Source: Gamsiella multidivaricata (Eukaryota; Mortierellomycota; Mortierellomycetes; Mortierellales; Mortierellaceae). From it: a stretch of DNA of 64,000 bases. The notes under the pieces were generated by a model. That model saw only the letters and a program-made list of their open reading frames with translations. It was not told the origin of the DNA and searched no databases. This document shows positions 34,790 through 47,900 of the stretch, one piece after another. How positions within the stretch are numbered: position 1 is the first letter of the stretch; every line of letters begins with the position of its first letter. The position numbers were made by a program, and so were the translations under genes. The DNA lies in NCBI RefSeq assembly GCF_025024155.1, contig NW_026251720.1, positions 62,001-126,000 on the forward strand, read 5' to 3'.

Positions 34790-36222
34790 ATGTCCTCGTA
34801 TCTTCCTTGGTATCTATCGTACTCGTTAGCAGCAGCAGCGGTCGCGATCCTAAGCGGAGGAGCACTTCTATACCATTTCCAATGCGAGATCATCTACCCT
34901 GCCAACTTTCCTGAAGGTTCCAGGACACAGGTATTCGGCCAAATATGCATGTACATTGGACTAGACTCTTGTTGCCGCCAATTTTCTCTTTATTTTTTAT
35001 TTGTAAATGTTGATTGAGGATCGATGTTGTTGATTGGAATATAGGTCGCGAAGCCGTCGCAGTATGACATGCCGTTCGAAGATTTGACTTTGGTGACGCC
35101 GGACAAGGTCAAGGTCCGCGCTTATCTGATCAAGCAACCTGACGATCTCGTTGCGCGCAGACGACCCACGATTCTCTATCTTCACGTACGTGAGGTGGAT
35201 GCACCGATCTTTGATTTATTTGGTGTAAAATAAGGGTTCGTTCTGAGGCCTTGGACTAATGAGATTCTTTTCGTTATTCTCCTGGCTGATAGGCCAACGC
35301 AGGAAACATGGGGCATCGACTTTCAATTGCGGATGTGTTTTATAGGCAATTTGGATGCAATATCTTCATGTTATCTTATCGCGGGTGAGTACACCTTCTT
35401 TCACTCGCAATCTTTGTCTGTTCTTTTTTGAGCAGTTATATTGACCTGGATATTTTCATATATCGTGCTCATAGATATGGGCTGAGTGAGGGCAGTCCAT
35501 CAGAGAAAGGCCTCAGGATTGATGCTCAGGTAAAGAGAGAAACCGACTATGTCCTTGAGCAAACACTCAAATTGTGCTATGGAAATAGGCCGTTCATACA
35601 TGATGCGCCATCTTTTTTTTTTTATTTTGTATCCCGTGCTGGCTATTTAGACGGCGCTGGACTACATCAAGAGGCATCCAGTACTCTCGGAAACAAAGCT
35701 GATTGCGTATGGACAGTCGATTGGAGGTGCCGTTTCAATCGACATCGTGGCCAGGAATGAAGATGACTTCTCAGGATTGATCATTGAAAATACCTTTTTG
35801 AGCCTGGTACGAAACGGCATCTTTCAAGCATGAAATTCTGCCAATTCCTTCTCTAATGCTGACACTCATGCTTTTATTTTGTTATCTCGATACTTTCAAT
35901 AACTGGATGGGCTATCCTTTAGCCAAAAGTGATTCCTCACGTCCTGCCAATGATCAGTAAAGTCTCATTTCTCTGCCATCAGATCTGGAACTCGGAGCAA
36001 ATGGTTAAGCAGATCACAAGGCTGCCGGTCCTATTTCTTTCAGGGCAGAAGGACGAGCTTATCCCCCCCGGGCATATGCAGGAGCTCCGTCGACTCTTAG
36101 ATACCACTGGAGAAGTCGTCTGGCGCGAATTTCCACAAGGGACCCATAACGACACCTGCTTGAAACCTGGATATTTTGAAGCCATCAAATCCTTTCTGGA
36201 CTGCATCATGGGGGAAAAGTAG
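34790..36222 (+). CDS. Bem46/ABHD13-like alpha/beta hydrolase
   Basis: Exons 34790-34930, 35045-35185, 35293-35384, 35475-35529, 35651-35806 and 35923-36222; phases agree; 294 residues. Residues 8-30 form one hydrophobic segment (signal anchor). Then FEDLTLVTPDKVKVRAYLI, the oxyanion-side YLHANAGNMGHR, MLSYRGYGLSEGSPSEKGL, the nucleophile elbow YGQSIGGAVS (Ser), the acid in SGQKDELIPP and the His in PQGTHNDT. The family is membrane-anchored at ER/plasma membrane; Bem46 is linked to polarity and hyphal growth, but its substrate is unknown. The start is the ATG before SSYLPWYLSYS. Confidence 0.93.
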
Positions 36223-36340
36223 ATATCTCTGCAGGATCTGTGCACCCACGACAGCAGATAGAATCAAGTTTACGTGGGCGCAGCAGCATTGTCTTTTCCC
36301 TTCATAAAAAATGAAGTATCTTTAATTTTATTGAAATGAT

Positions 36341-39300
36341 TTACAACGTACGCCATCCGCCTATGTCGTACGATTGTTCAATCTTGCGAGCAACATGGAT
36401 CGGGATGCCATGGGTCAACCAAAGCCGCCGGAGATCATCATATCGCAGTGGATTTAAGAACTGGGGTCTTCCGCGTCGAAGACCCAGATCGGCCTCTCCG
36501 TGCTCGTCCAGGAAAGGCGCTGGGTGAAAACATCCGTTCCTGACATGCAGCAAAAGGATCACACACTTTTTGATGAGCAGATAGATGCCAACAGGTCCAG
36601 TACAGCTATTGTATGTAGTAAAACAAAAGTCATTTCTAGATCAGTATACATGCGGGCCAAATTGATTATCAAGTAAATAGCATACTCCATGTTATCCAGA
36701 CTTACGTCAGAGCATGCGTGTTACATTCACCGCGACCCTCGCTGTCCAGACCCTCCAAGCAGCAGAAGCTTTGGCTGCACACAATAGTCCCGCAGCAAAG
36801 ACAGAGCGCTGGATCATGTGGTACAGTGTTACACTTGGGACAAATATACTTGATGCTCTGCTCGAATAGCGCATCCAGCCGTCTGGGCAACCCAACGAGT
36901 TCATAAATCGCAGGGTGATTTAAGCCGATCGAAAGTCGCATGAACTGAGCATGCGCTGCCGCTGATGGGTACGATGACGGTGAAGAGAACTCTTGATTGG
37001 AACTCTGCGCAAAGGTTGGCCCGTTTCCCCTTGAGACGCTCGAGCTTTCGCCTGCATCCGATCCAGGGAAGGAGCCTGGTCCTGAATATTTTGCCACATC
37101 TTCGCACCACGCGCTGAGAAGGTTCTTCAGCAGGTCGTCCTCGATCCACTTTGTGCACAGTGGTAGCAGTTCTGGCAGATGCAGCAGGGCAGCCAGCCTT
37201 GCGTACTCGTCGTCTAGAGGTTCGGCCGTCGACATGGCAGGCTGTGTCTCCGGGAATAGGACTCCATAGCGAGCATCAAACAACAGTGCGCTTTTCCTTA
37301 GGAATGGCAGCACATAGGTCTTGAGCAGCTTGAAGAACAGGCGATCCGGCATCTTGTTCGTGAACTGGTTAAGCTGTGCTTCAGACATGCCCAGACTCCT
37401 CATCACATACACCACAAATGACTCCCATGCGGATGAGTCCTCTGGACTCAAAGGCTGAAGAGTGTGCTCGGTGTAGGCCATGATTCGAGCCTCTCCTGCC
37501 AGCAGCGGCTCAATATCGGTGGCCGCAAAGGCCGCAACGGTCTTGACAATCTCCACCATAAGGAGTATCTCAAGGAGATGACCAGGCTCAACATTTCTAG
37601 GGAGAGAGTGCAGCGCCAGCTCGGTCAAGATAAAGAATGGATCATCCAATAACAGCGGCTCATTCCGCACTAACAGTGGAACCATTGTTGAATGTAATCC
37701 TGGATGCCCCTGCAGAATCTTTGCGAGCCGCTCCGAGCTCATCTGTGACATCCGGAAATGGTTCTCAGGCCGGTTGACCATTAGGGAAGTATACGAGAGG
37801 ATGGTGTCGGCCATCATACGGAGAAGCGTGAGTGTTTGTTGCTGAATGCCCGCAATCAGAGTCGACGTGCCATTTGCTGCATTGACGCCGCGCTGAGTAA
37901 TCTCAACGCAGGAAATCGTATAGGCGAATGCCTCCCACATCACATCCACTTCGGCCACCTGGCTGAACATATGATTCTCCATGCTTTCTTCCTCCGTTCG
38001 GTAAAGATCCCTGAAGTTCATCTGGAAGACCTCAGCTAGTCGCAGGTACATGATCTTCACCAAGTCGGGCTCAGTGGCATCCTGAACTTGACTCATCTGC
38101 GCCGCCATAGACGAAGCCGGTCCATACATTCCTTGGAGGTTCTGGTATCCAGGAGGCTCCGTAAAGACTCCCACACCGTTTGTGCCTCGAATGAATGGTC
38201 CCCCGAGATTCGGCCCCCGGATCAAGCCTTGGACAATACCAATCACACTCTGAGTACGGCTGTTCCTCCGTCCACTGCTCATGCCTTGGGTTTCGCCGGA
38301 TCGCGAGAATCGAGCAGGCTCAGATTCAATCTTCATCAACGACTCCTTCATGTCCTTAGCGAGCTGGACTAGTGTGTCCACTGCATCCTTCTTGAGCCAG
38401 TCTCGAGAGGAGCTGCTACTGTTAGAAACAAGTACGCCGGGATAAGTCTGTTTCTTGCCTTTCCAAATGATGGGCAGCAGCAGATTGCCAAGCGACTTGC
38501 ACAATGGACACATGTATTCACGCTGAGATGGATCCTCAGGGTGGTTCCGGTTGTGCTGTGCCTCATGACGCTGCTGCAACGAGCGGACATAGGTCTCAAA
38601 GCATTTGATGTGCATAAGATGCCCACAGCTCGACGTATAAAGGCCTCCCCTGTGAGATGTTGTTGGAAATCCTCTGGCGACCTTCTGGGGCTTGTATGGA
38701 TGGCTTCCCACTCCAGGTGCCTTGTCCTGCTTTGGGCTGGATTGTGAGGAGTCGGGATCAGAGTTGGCATTCTTTTCAAAGCTGCTGTTGTGTTTCTCAA
38801 AGTTGGAGGCGATGCCAAAGGGACGAATGGATGTCGCTGAAACATCCAAGCTGAGTGGTGATACGACCGCCTCCAGTAAAAACTGTGGATCCTCCATGGG
38901 CGTTTGTCGAAGGACATGGGATCGCTGAACATACGCCAGCATGCCGTACTCGCTCGACTGTGTCATTTCCTCCTGGCAGACGATGCAGGTGCCAGTGGGA
39001 TAGTGCCAGGTGGTTTCTGCAATTTTTTGAGCCCCAAGTTCAATGTTCTCCTCCTCGTCGTTCATTGACTTTACGTCCTCATCCTCATCAGAATCGTAGA
39101 GATCCTCGTTTAGTGACATGAAGCTCTGCTGCGCTTGAGCGAACTGTGCCATGATCCTCGCCTGACGCTCTTGGTTCGCCTTTTTCTTACGCTCCGCCTC
39201 TTCCATTTCACTTGTGCCCGATTCTTCGCTCTCGGATGGGCTCTTGGACGCCTTCCACTGGCCAACGATGGCCTTGGCCTCTGTGGAGCCAAGCTCCTCA

Positions 39301-42300
39301 AACTTGTTAAGCACGAAGTTTAGCTTGGGCTGGATGCTCTTGTAGGCGGGATCATCTGCGCGCTGAATGAGGATGGAGAGCAGCGACAGGCGGATTCTCT
39401 CGTTTCCGTTCACAATGACTGGAAACTTCTCAAATGTTGCGTGTTGCATAAATCCTGCCATGCCGAGGCCGGAAGAAGCGATGGCTAGGTCCTCAGCCAG
39501 GCTTCGTGCCGCGTCATTGTTAGGATCAAGAATGGCAATCTGCATCAGATACGCCGCTTGGTCGATGATTGTATCGGACTTGATCTTGGGCTCCGCCTTA
39601 ACATTCCAGAAGGTGTAAAAGAGGATCTGAGTCATGACTTTGGTATGCATCATGTTGCCAAGGTTCTGGAATGGACCGCGCTCAACCTTGGACAGCTTGG
39701 GCAGGATTTGTGGTGACTTGATCTTGTTGTTGCTCTTCTTGACAATGCGACTCTTGAGAATCTCCTCGGCCTCCTCGCTATTGTTCCTCGAGAAATGAAT
39801 AAAATACGGGTCGACTTCATCAAAGAACTGATCCTTAAGTTCGTACAGTCCATAATCGGTGATTCCATCCGGCGCGCGATAGGATGCGAGCTCTTTAAGA
39901 GTGTCATCAAATTTGACGTGCTCGGCCAATCGTTCAGGAATACGCTTGGTCAGTTCCGAATAAGCGATCGGCTTCAAACAAAGGCCGTGAACAATCTCTC
40001 GCCTGATCTCCTGCTCGACCGTGAATCCTGCAGCGTTGACCCGGTCGGAGACGCAGACGATCAGCAGGGTCAAAAGTTCCTCGGCCATAAAGACGATTTG
40101 CAACAAGTCGTACGTGTTGTGCTCCCTCTGTCCCGAGAACCATTCCAAGAGCTCGAATCTGTCCAGAGCCGTAACAAGGAAATGCTCAGGCTCAAACAGG
40201 ACCATGGCGATCTGAAGCAGGAAAATGTCTGAGTCGTAAGTGTTTTCGCGCAACGAAACTTCGCGGTAGTACTGAGCCTGTGTACGAATGACAAATCCGT
40301 TTCGCACCCAAACGTTCGCCTTGATCTGCGCCATCAAGACGCATACTATCGGTAGGGATAGAAATGCATATGTTTTTAGTACCAGAGTTACATTGAAGGG
40401 GGTATTGTCCGTTACAGAGTATCGAACATGCGGTAGAGAAGGAGTTGTTTACCTCGCAATGGATAATCAAAGATCTCCTGCAGTTTAAACATCCGCTTCT
40501 CCTCAGAATCACCCTCGTTCCCGACAAACTGGAGCATCATCTGGCGGAAGGATTCAAATCCAACGGTTTGCAGCTCCTTTGAGTCCAAATAGTTGACATT
40601 CTCTAGTAGATCCGCCAAAAACCAGTGCAGAGGATGGTGGAATGCGACAGGTTGAGCTGAGACCTTGTACTCAATCACCTCGAAAGTCGATGGAGGCGTT
40701 GTAGGCATGGCGATTGTATGCACCTGAGTCCGGCAAGCAGAGGCTGAGGTTGAGGGACCTGGAGCCGATGCTGATGCTGCGGACACCGCTCCTGCATGAT
40801 GTGGCTGGAATGTGCCAGGCATGCTTCCTGCTTCCATGATGACTGAGTCCTGGATATAGTGCGTCTGCGCGGTCTGCTGTGGTGGCTGTGCGTCCTCGTT
40901 CACAGCCATCTCCTCTTCATGCTTGTCGCACCACTCGTAAATCTTCTTGACTGTTCGTGCAAGCACCTGCGTCAAGACCATGGGACTCGATGTGAAGCAA
41001 TCCGAGAACTGTCGGCAGCATTTATAGAGCTGCAGCGTTACATTGAATGCATTCACCCAGGTGTTGGCTTCAAATTCGATATGGTCGATTGAGTAGCGCG
41101 TGTTGGGATGCATTCCTTGGAACATGTTGAGGCATTCGATCATCTGGGTCTGATATGCAGGACGGTTGGCGACAATCTGTTTGACGGCATCGTTGGCCAG
41201 AATGTACCGGAAATCGTGGAAGATGTGAAAGTAGCGACGGTTCTCAAAGGGCGGCAGATTACAGTTGATCGGTCCACCGTTGTAGTTGGGTCCTTGGAAG
41301 AAGGAAATGAGGATTTGACAAAGGATGTAGATGAAATTGTGTTCGCGCGCCAACATCTCTGCGATCGTCGGGACGGTGAAGAGCTGCACAGAGAACAAAA
41401 TGATTGACAGCTCAGGCTCACGATCCACAACAAGGAACGCTCTGGCGATTTTTAGATAGTTGAACGCAAATCGTACAGCTATGCAAAAAAAATAAAAAAA
41501 AATAAATTAAAATCAGATCACAAGCATTGATCAGATTTGGCGTTGAAAGGATGGACCTACCCATGAACTTTTTGTACTTTGGGCTAAGCACTAGGGTTCC
41601 AATGTACACCTCGCGTAAACTCGCTCGTGGCAGCTTCCAGAACTTGAGGTCCAGCAACAGCAGCCAGTCGATCCTCAGCTTGCGATGGGGCGGACCAGCT
41701 CTGGCGCTCTTGGCGAATGGGTCGGAGGAGTGGACATCTGCATTGCTTGTGTCCAATGTTTCCAGCATTAACGTGTCCTCATCATGCCCAGCAGGAACCA
41801 TCACCGAGTCGCTACCGCGGCCGAATCCAGCATGCGATCGACCAACAGTATCGCCCGCTGGTTCATCATGATGTGAGCTAGAGAGATCCATGTCCCCGTC
41901 GACATCCAGTTCCTGCGCCATGCTCGGTCGCGTCTCATCCTCTGGATTGATGCCGACAATGTCAATAAAGTCATCCTCCATTTCTACAACAGTGTCCTGT
42001 TGGTGCATTGTGTTGTTCTTGTTCAGTTTCCGACGCCATTCACTGCACAACTCTTCGCAAATGATTTCACGGATCGTCAACGACTGTTTTTGTGAGACAG
42101 CTCCTCCTTTGACGTATGCGAGGGACTTAAGGAACGAAATACAGACATCGCACAGCTGTTCCTTGAACGTTTCTCTTGCAGATCGGATGCTAACGACCAG
42201 TCCAATATCGGCCAGACTACTGGCAATCTCCATGAGCCTTGGTATATCGCTGGACCTCTCTACAATCGCACGTCCCTGGAGGAATAGGAAGAATATGTCA

Positions 42301-43355
42301 GTCGCATTTAAGACATTGATCTGGATTTGTCCTTAAGAATACTGCAAAATACCCCTTCCTGTCATACCTGAGTATCAACTGTCTCTGCAATTTTTCTCGC
42401 GTAGTTGGATGACATATTGGTTGTTTCCGAGACTCGATTGATGACGGTCGTGAAGGAGTGGTCCTCATCGTTCCAGAGGATGCATACGAATTCCATGCTG
42501 TCCAAATCGGTTGTTTCTCCTGCAATGTTGCCTGCATCGACGGCATCGCGCTGGATCTGCTCCGTGCTGACACGGGTGCCGTTCATGTTCTCGGGGGAGG
42601 TGGTCATGGTGTCGATAATAAAGTCGAGGACAGTGGCAATGGTTTTGCGAATCGAGGCCACGACTTCGGGTGGATAGTCCAGGTTCTTGGGGTCGTTTTC
42701 GTTGGGAGGAATGTTTTTCGCAGAGTGATAGATGCAATCTAGATCAACCTTCCATGCCTCCGAGTCTCCGCAGTCGCAGCAGCCTCCGCCACCAGCATTG
42801 ACGGAGAACGAAGTGTCGTGGCCCTCGTGGTTTGTGCCGTGGAAGCACCGCAGACAAAAGACGCAGGTCTCGTCTAACGCACATGTTCTTTATCAAACAT
42901 TAATGTATGGAAACAGAGAAAAAATAGAGCCATGGTTAAAGAGTCCATCCATACGCGTAATGTAATTATCGTGAGCCATCGAGTCCAATGCTCAGACCCA
43001 AAGGGTCACCGAGACAGGTGAATATCGAGTATTGGCAAAGAGCAAAGTTGCAAGCCTGCTTAGTTTTGTTTGTTTACCTGCAACGAAACACGCCTTCACC
43101 CATCTTGAAAGTGTGCCCACAGGCCTGTCCTCTAGCCGAAGGTGAGTACTCGTCATCGCCGTTGTCAGTCAAGACTGTGACGCCGTTCTGTCTTGCCTCG
43201 ACAAAGTGTGGGAAGTAGTTGTGGAGGTACTCGTCGTTGTTGTCCCAGAGCGACGCATAGAGCTCCGAGGTGATTTCGCGCTGGGCTTCGTCCTTGAGGT
43301 CGTAGTTGAACCTGCGGGGTGCATCCCGCAGGTAGGCGCGCAGCGGAGAGTCCAT
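36341..43355 (-). CDS. UBR1: UBR1 N-recognin E3 ubiquitin ligase
   Basis: Recognises N-degrons and ubiquitinates them with an E2. Exons 43078-43355, 42368-42887, 41561-42275, 40453-41478, 36706-40345 and 36341-36605; phases close; 2,147 residues. The UBR box around residues 75-145 reads CGHTFKMGEG...CVFCLRCF...GGGGCCDCGDSEAW. A ClpS-like segment follows (FVCILWNDEDHSFTTVINRV) for bulky N-termini. The middle carries helical-repeat sequence including LMAQIKANVWVRNG. The RING starts at CIVCQEEM and continues CGHLMHIKCFETYV...CPLCKSLGN. The C-terminal autoinhibitory/zinc region (CPKCNTVPHDPALCLCCG) ends GEADLGLRRGRPQFLN...WRTL. The second exon needs an AAAG acceptor at 42888, an unusual site that alone restores the CRTCALDETC block. 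Confidence 0.95.
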
Positions 43356-44100
43356 GTACAGTAGACACCCTCTTTTCCTCTCTATTTGTCAGCGACTCGA
43401 TTGTCTATGAGTGTGTCCGTGTGCAGTGAAGGTCTAAAAAAAGAAAATGTCGACAGGGCGTTGCTGAATGGAAGGAGGAAGGAAGGAAGGAAGGAAGGAA
43501 GAGAGGGGAAACAGAAAAGAAGAGAACTGGAAGCGGACGTGAAATGAGACGAAAGGAAGAGGATGAGAAGGATGCCCTGTTTGCGTGTGAATGTGTCTGA
43601 GAGGGAGTTCGACAAAAAGACAGCGCTTGGCCGTGGAGACAGCAGACGCAGCGGACGTATGTTGCGAAATGCACGAGACTAAGCCACCTGCGGGAGTATC
43701 TCCTTGGCGGGGAACACTAAAGGTCCGTAGACCTTAGTGCGCATTGTAACACGCACGCCAAAATAGGAGCACTAATTTCTTGATTCCACGATTTGCCGCG
43801 CACTCCTAACCCCCGGCCGATCTTTTTACGCGTAGATCTGTCTTTACAAAGGTTCCCAAAAGCCCACAATCCAATCCTTCGACTACGATGACGATTCACA
43901 TAAGCATGGGGTGATCTCCGTCTTCATTGAATGCAAGCTATCATGTTCCCAGATCTGGTTCGTTCGATAGACCTACATACTAACGCGTGGCCCAATGCGT
44001 CCCTGTGTTGTTGTAGATGTGATTGATTGATTCCTCGCTCACAAAAATGATACCGAGAAGTAGCTGCAAACGTGCGCGAAAAAACATTAAGCAAACGTGT
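43356..44100. other. Promoter side of UBR1; no gene seen
   Basis: Includes a (GGAA)n tract on the plus strand (about 43466-43502), i.e. a TTCC-rich leader for UBR1, then unremarkable sequence. Confidence 0.5.
43466..43502. repeat. (GGAA)n microsatellite
   Basis: Perfect ggaa repeats in the 5' flank of UBR1. Confidence 0.9.
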
Positions 44101-47100
44101 TACTAACTCAACTCTTAGCATGGTACCCCCAGGCATCATAGTCGAGTCCCCAGATACGCCCTTCAAGTCCTATAACACCTCCCTCGATCCAGGGGAGCGT
44201 CATCCCCCTTCTTGGTCCAGTCATCTTCGCCGCACCAAAAAGCCGTGCAATGATCGCGACAACAACAAACAGATAGCGATGCTCTCGCCCTCACTTCCCC
44301 AGTGCCCGCCGTGGACAGAGTTCGTCCCCCTTTCTTCCTTCCCACCCTTCCCTCTCGACTACTTCCGTATTATAACTCCTTTGTCTCAGCGCTTCCACTC
44401 CGCTGGCTGTAACGATACATAACGGTCTCCGACACAGAAAACCAGCACTTTCGATGGTTTCAACCCTGTTCATCCTTGGGCTCGCGGCCCGAGTCCAAAA
44501 TCCTCAAAGCTTTAACTAATATTGACAAGACTGGAGAGTCGGTCCTCATATGGGAAGATATCGAGAAGCTCTACGACAACGTCCTGTACGCTGCGAATGA
44601 CCGGCAGCTGTACTGTCCGAGAAAGATGAGAACCATAAGTAGTAAGTGGTTCAGAAACAAACAAGAAGCAATTACCCAGTTCGCCTATGGCCATATGGAT
44701 ACAATGATAATGAAGCCTCGCACTCTTCTTATATCGTTTACCACAGCACTCATTTGGTGAACATCCCGGGGAGGCAGTCCCATCGTAGATTCTCAGAATC
44801 GTAGACCTAGGCGGTCAGGACCTTGCTCAGTCGCACGCCGAAATCAGTGGCATTCCTGCTCGCTTCAACAGGCTAGCTAACGAGTGGATCATTCTATGGA
44901 GCGATATCCGACTTGTATTTAAGGATGCGCATCACATCATGGTCTGTATTGAGGTTGTGTTATGTACACGAGATGCCAAAATGAAATAGTAAGTTCAAGA
45001 AGGAATGGAAAAAAAGCGCAGATCGGCAAAAATGTGTACCATCTGTTCACGGCTTTGCTACTAGTCTTAATCCAAGAGAATTAAGTATCGCCCAGGTGTT
45101 GAATTTTACGCGACCTTGAAGAACGCAGAGCAAGGGACATCATTGGTGCCAAGAAGCTCGCATCATCCGGCTACAAGTTTCGTGCAAACCACCAATTCTA
45201 CTTGTGCCATGGAATCAAGCGTGCTGGATCAACCATAACCGCCCGGACCAGCATTAGTATCCATGGAGCCGTCCCAGCTGGTCCCGACAATGTACCAAAC
45301 ATGAAGAGCCCTCTACGGCTGCAGTCAGTCCCCTGCTTGCTGCCCAGGAGCAGATCGACTTTCGTATCTCTGATCCCTTGTCCGCAAGCATAGTCCGTAG
45401 GACGCCTCTGAAGCCGTGTCCATTCGCTACTCCTAGCAGGTATGGGGTCGGCTGCTGCAAGTTAGCGACCACCAGGAGGACCTCTCAAAGCTAGCGACAC
45501 AGGGTTTAACATAAAGCTACGAGCCTCACGAGTACCCGATACTTCGGCTTTTTGTGGTTCTACCCAAACGAAAAGCATTGGGGATAAAATCACCAGCCCG
45601 ATCATGGATCAGTTCCGATTGTGCTTCTTGCGAGAGTGCGGTTGCCACATACACCTTGCGAAGCATGAGGAATACAACATGGAGCGGCCTATGGAATTCT
45701 TCTACGAATACGGACCCTACGTCGCAAATGTACTGAAGATAATTAAGTACGTTTTTATGGCAGCCCCGGTCGCCGATCACGTTGAGCATATTCAGAAGAT
45801 CCTCGAGAAAAAGGGACAGGGAATGGCAACATTGGTGGACAACGCAATCACAGCGATAGAACAGTCAGCGGGCGCCTCGCATGGTGGGGTTGATACCAAC
45901 ACCGGCATCGCCAGTCTTGGGAAGCTGGAGCCCTTGCAAGGCCACTATTTAAGGCAGCTGAAGTCATACTTAGGGGTCCATGACAATAGCAGCGCTCTTA
46001 ATAACCTCGAGTGGATCGTCGTAGAGGGACACGTCAAATGGGATTGTTCTGACCATAGGTTCAACTATTCAGAGTTGCTACAGTAGAGGCTAAGGGACGT
46101 CGTAGGGTTCAGCGGCGGCGGTTCATTCATGGTGCATGGAAGAGTCATGATCACTATTTCATCTCAGGCCATTGTGAAGCAGTTTTATGAGGCGATGATC
46201 CAAACGAGAGGTATCCAGGGACTGGAAACCGCCATGGCATGAAGCGTGACTTTATACGACCTACGATCTTTCGTAGCTATGGTTAACCGAATGAGTATCA
46301 TTCGTTTGACCTTGGACGGAAGTCTCTTCAAGGAACCCCTGCATGATGTCTACAACAATGGCTGCGGATTTGATCCTATTGTGAAGCTCATAGCTAATGG
46401 GCGGACCAAGCGGCTGATACTCAAGAAAATGGGGGAGTTTTGGTTGCTCATCAGAGATCAAGGTCCCTCTGCTCGAAGCACTCATCATCGACTCTGCACT
46501 CTCCTCAGAGAAGAAAAGCGCTAAATCGGAATTCAGGATTTTCCTCAAGTATTGCACCTCGGTCAACAAATTGAACCTGAGATCCGACGATCGATATCTC
46601 TTGCTGAACTTCATAAAGGCCAAGATCGGCCTTTTCCTGCGGCTCAAGAAGATGACATTGAATTGCAAGGAACGTACCATAGCCATCGGCTCTTCCAAAG
46701 GCAAGGTCGTCTCCGCCAAGATGATAATTACCCGCCTTGAAGTTCTCTCGCCCGACAACAGGAAGTTCCTTGATCATCGCAACTTTACCAGGCCATATAT
46801 TATACATACCCCAGGGAAGTCAAGGAAAAGTGAGCTGGTGAATATTATACGCCAGAGCTCAAGTCTTTCGGATATCCACAGTGGATGCCATCCCAAGCAA
46901 GTAGACACCATCATTGACTTGATTACATCGACAAGACACACCGTTATCCAAAGGGCGGACCAAGCGCATCGCTCGGGCTGGAGGTATTCGAAGACAAGGG
47001 CTTCAAGCACTTGGACATTGTCAACATAAAGACCAATTTTCCTGATTGTTCTGGTGCACCTACCATACCGACCGATATCGCGATGCGAGCAGTTCTTCCT

Positions 47101-47900
47101 GTGGTCAGGCCTAGCTATCTCTGGAAAGCGCCTAATAAATACGGGCTATTCCATCAAACAAATGGAGACGAACGGAGCGTTCAGCGACGATCTTGTCGGC
47201 CTGTTGAAAACGAAGATGGGGGCAAGAGACCACGATTCACGTCCCTGATGCTGCTTCGAGCATCACTGACACTTGAAGGCCTTCAGCGCATGCGCTGGGT
47301 CATCGGCCATTCAAGGTGTTAAGCAACAGGACCTCAGCTGGACCTTGGATTTTATTTCAATTTGCAGTGATATTTTCTAAATAAGCAAAGGGCAGGGTGC
47401 CCTGGCTGTCCGCAGCATCTCGATTGACTCAGGAATGTCTGAGACACTTATAACGTACTCTTCAAGGCGCTTCTTCCCTGTACTCAATATATTCGGATCA
47501 ACCTGTTCAAACACGTCAGAGCTTACACAACGTTGCATCGGATGGGTAGCTGATATGATCTCGGCATTGCACCAGGAGCATGCAACTCGGCTCATTACAT
47601 CAAGGATTCTAAAAGAGATCCAAATCCATCATAACACCCTCCACCAGAAGATTGGGCGCTTATGATCAACTCTATCGACTTTTCTACTCTAGAAACATTG
47701 AGCTTCAAAGGAGCCAACGTTCCCTGGAGGTAACCCTAGATACTAGTCGACAAAGTTCCAGGCAACAAGAACTCAGTCGCACCATTGAAGACGTTACGCC
47801 TTGAGGGCATGAAACTAGCCGAGTCCACCAATCCAAAGGCACTCTGGTCGCTGCTAGCGACCCTGGAGGGAAAGGTGCCCGATGTGAGCATCGAAGGATT
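44100..47900 (+). pseudogene. Decayed copy of a large multi-copy Mucoromycota-type protein with LRR-like C-terminal part
   Basis: Discontinuous plus-strand coding in several frames with in-frame stops. Pieces: 44476-44760 (IDKTGESVLIWEDIEKLYDN ... YCPRKMR), 44780-45000, 45604-46086 (LCFLRECGCHIHLAKHEEYN ... EFFYEYGPYVANVLKIIKY), 46246-47030 and on to about 47900. The third piece resembles a block I associate from memory with a large fungal family (CECG...HLAKHEGYD...EFF..YG.YVL). The later pieces have spaced Leu/Ile patterns (IIRLTLDGSLF, SVNKLNLRSDDRY, LKKMTLNCKE) like leucine-rich repeats. Stops near 46085 and 46240 and frame changes show decay. Function unknown; the parent family may have receptor-like architecture, but that is a guess. 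Confidence 0.7.
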
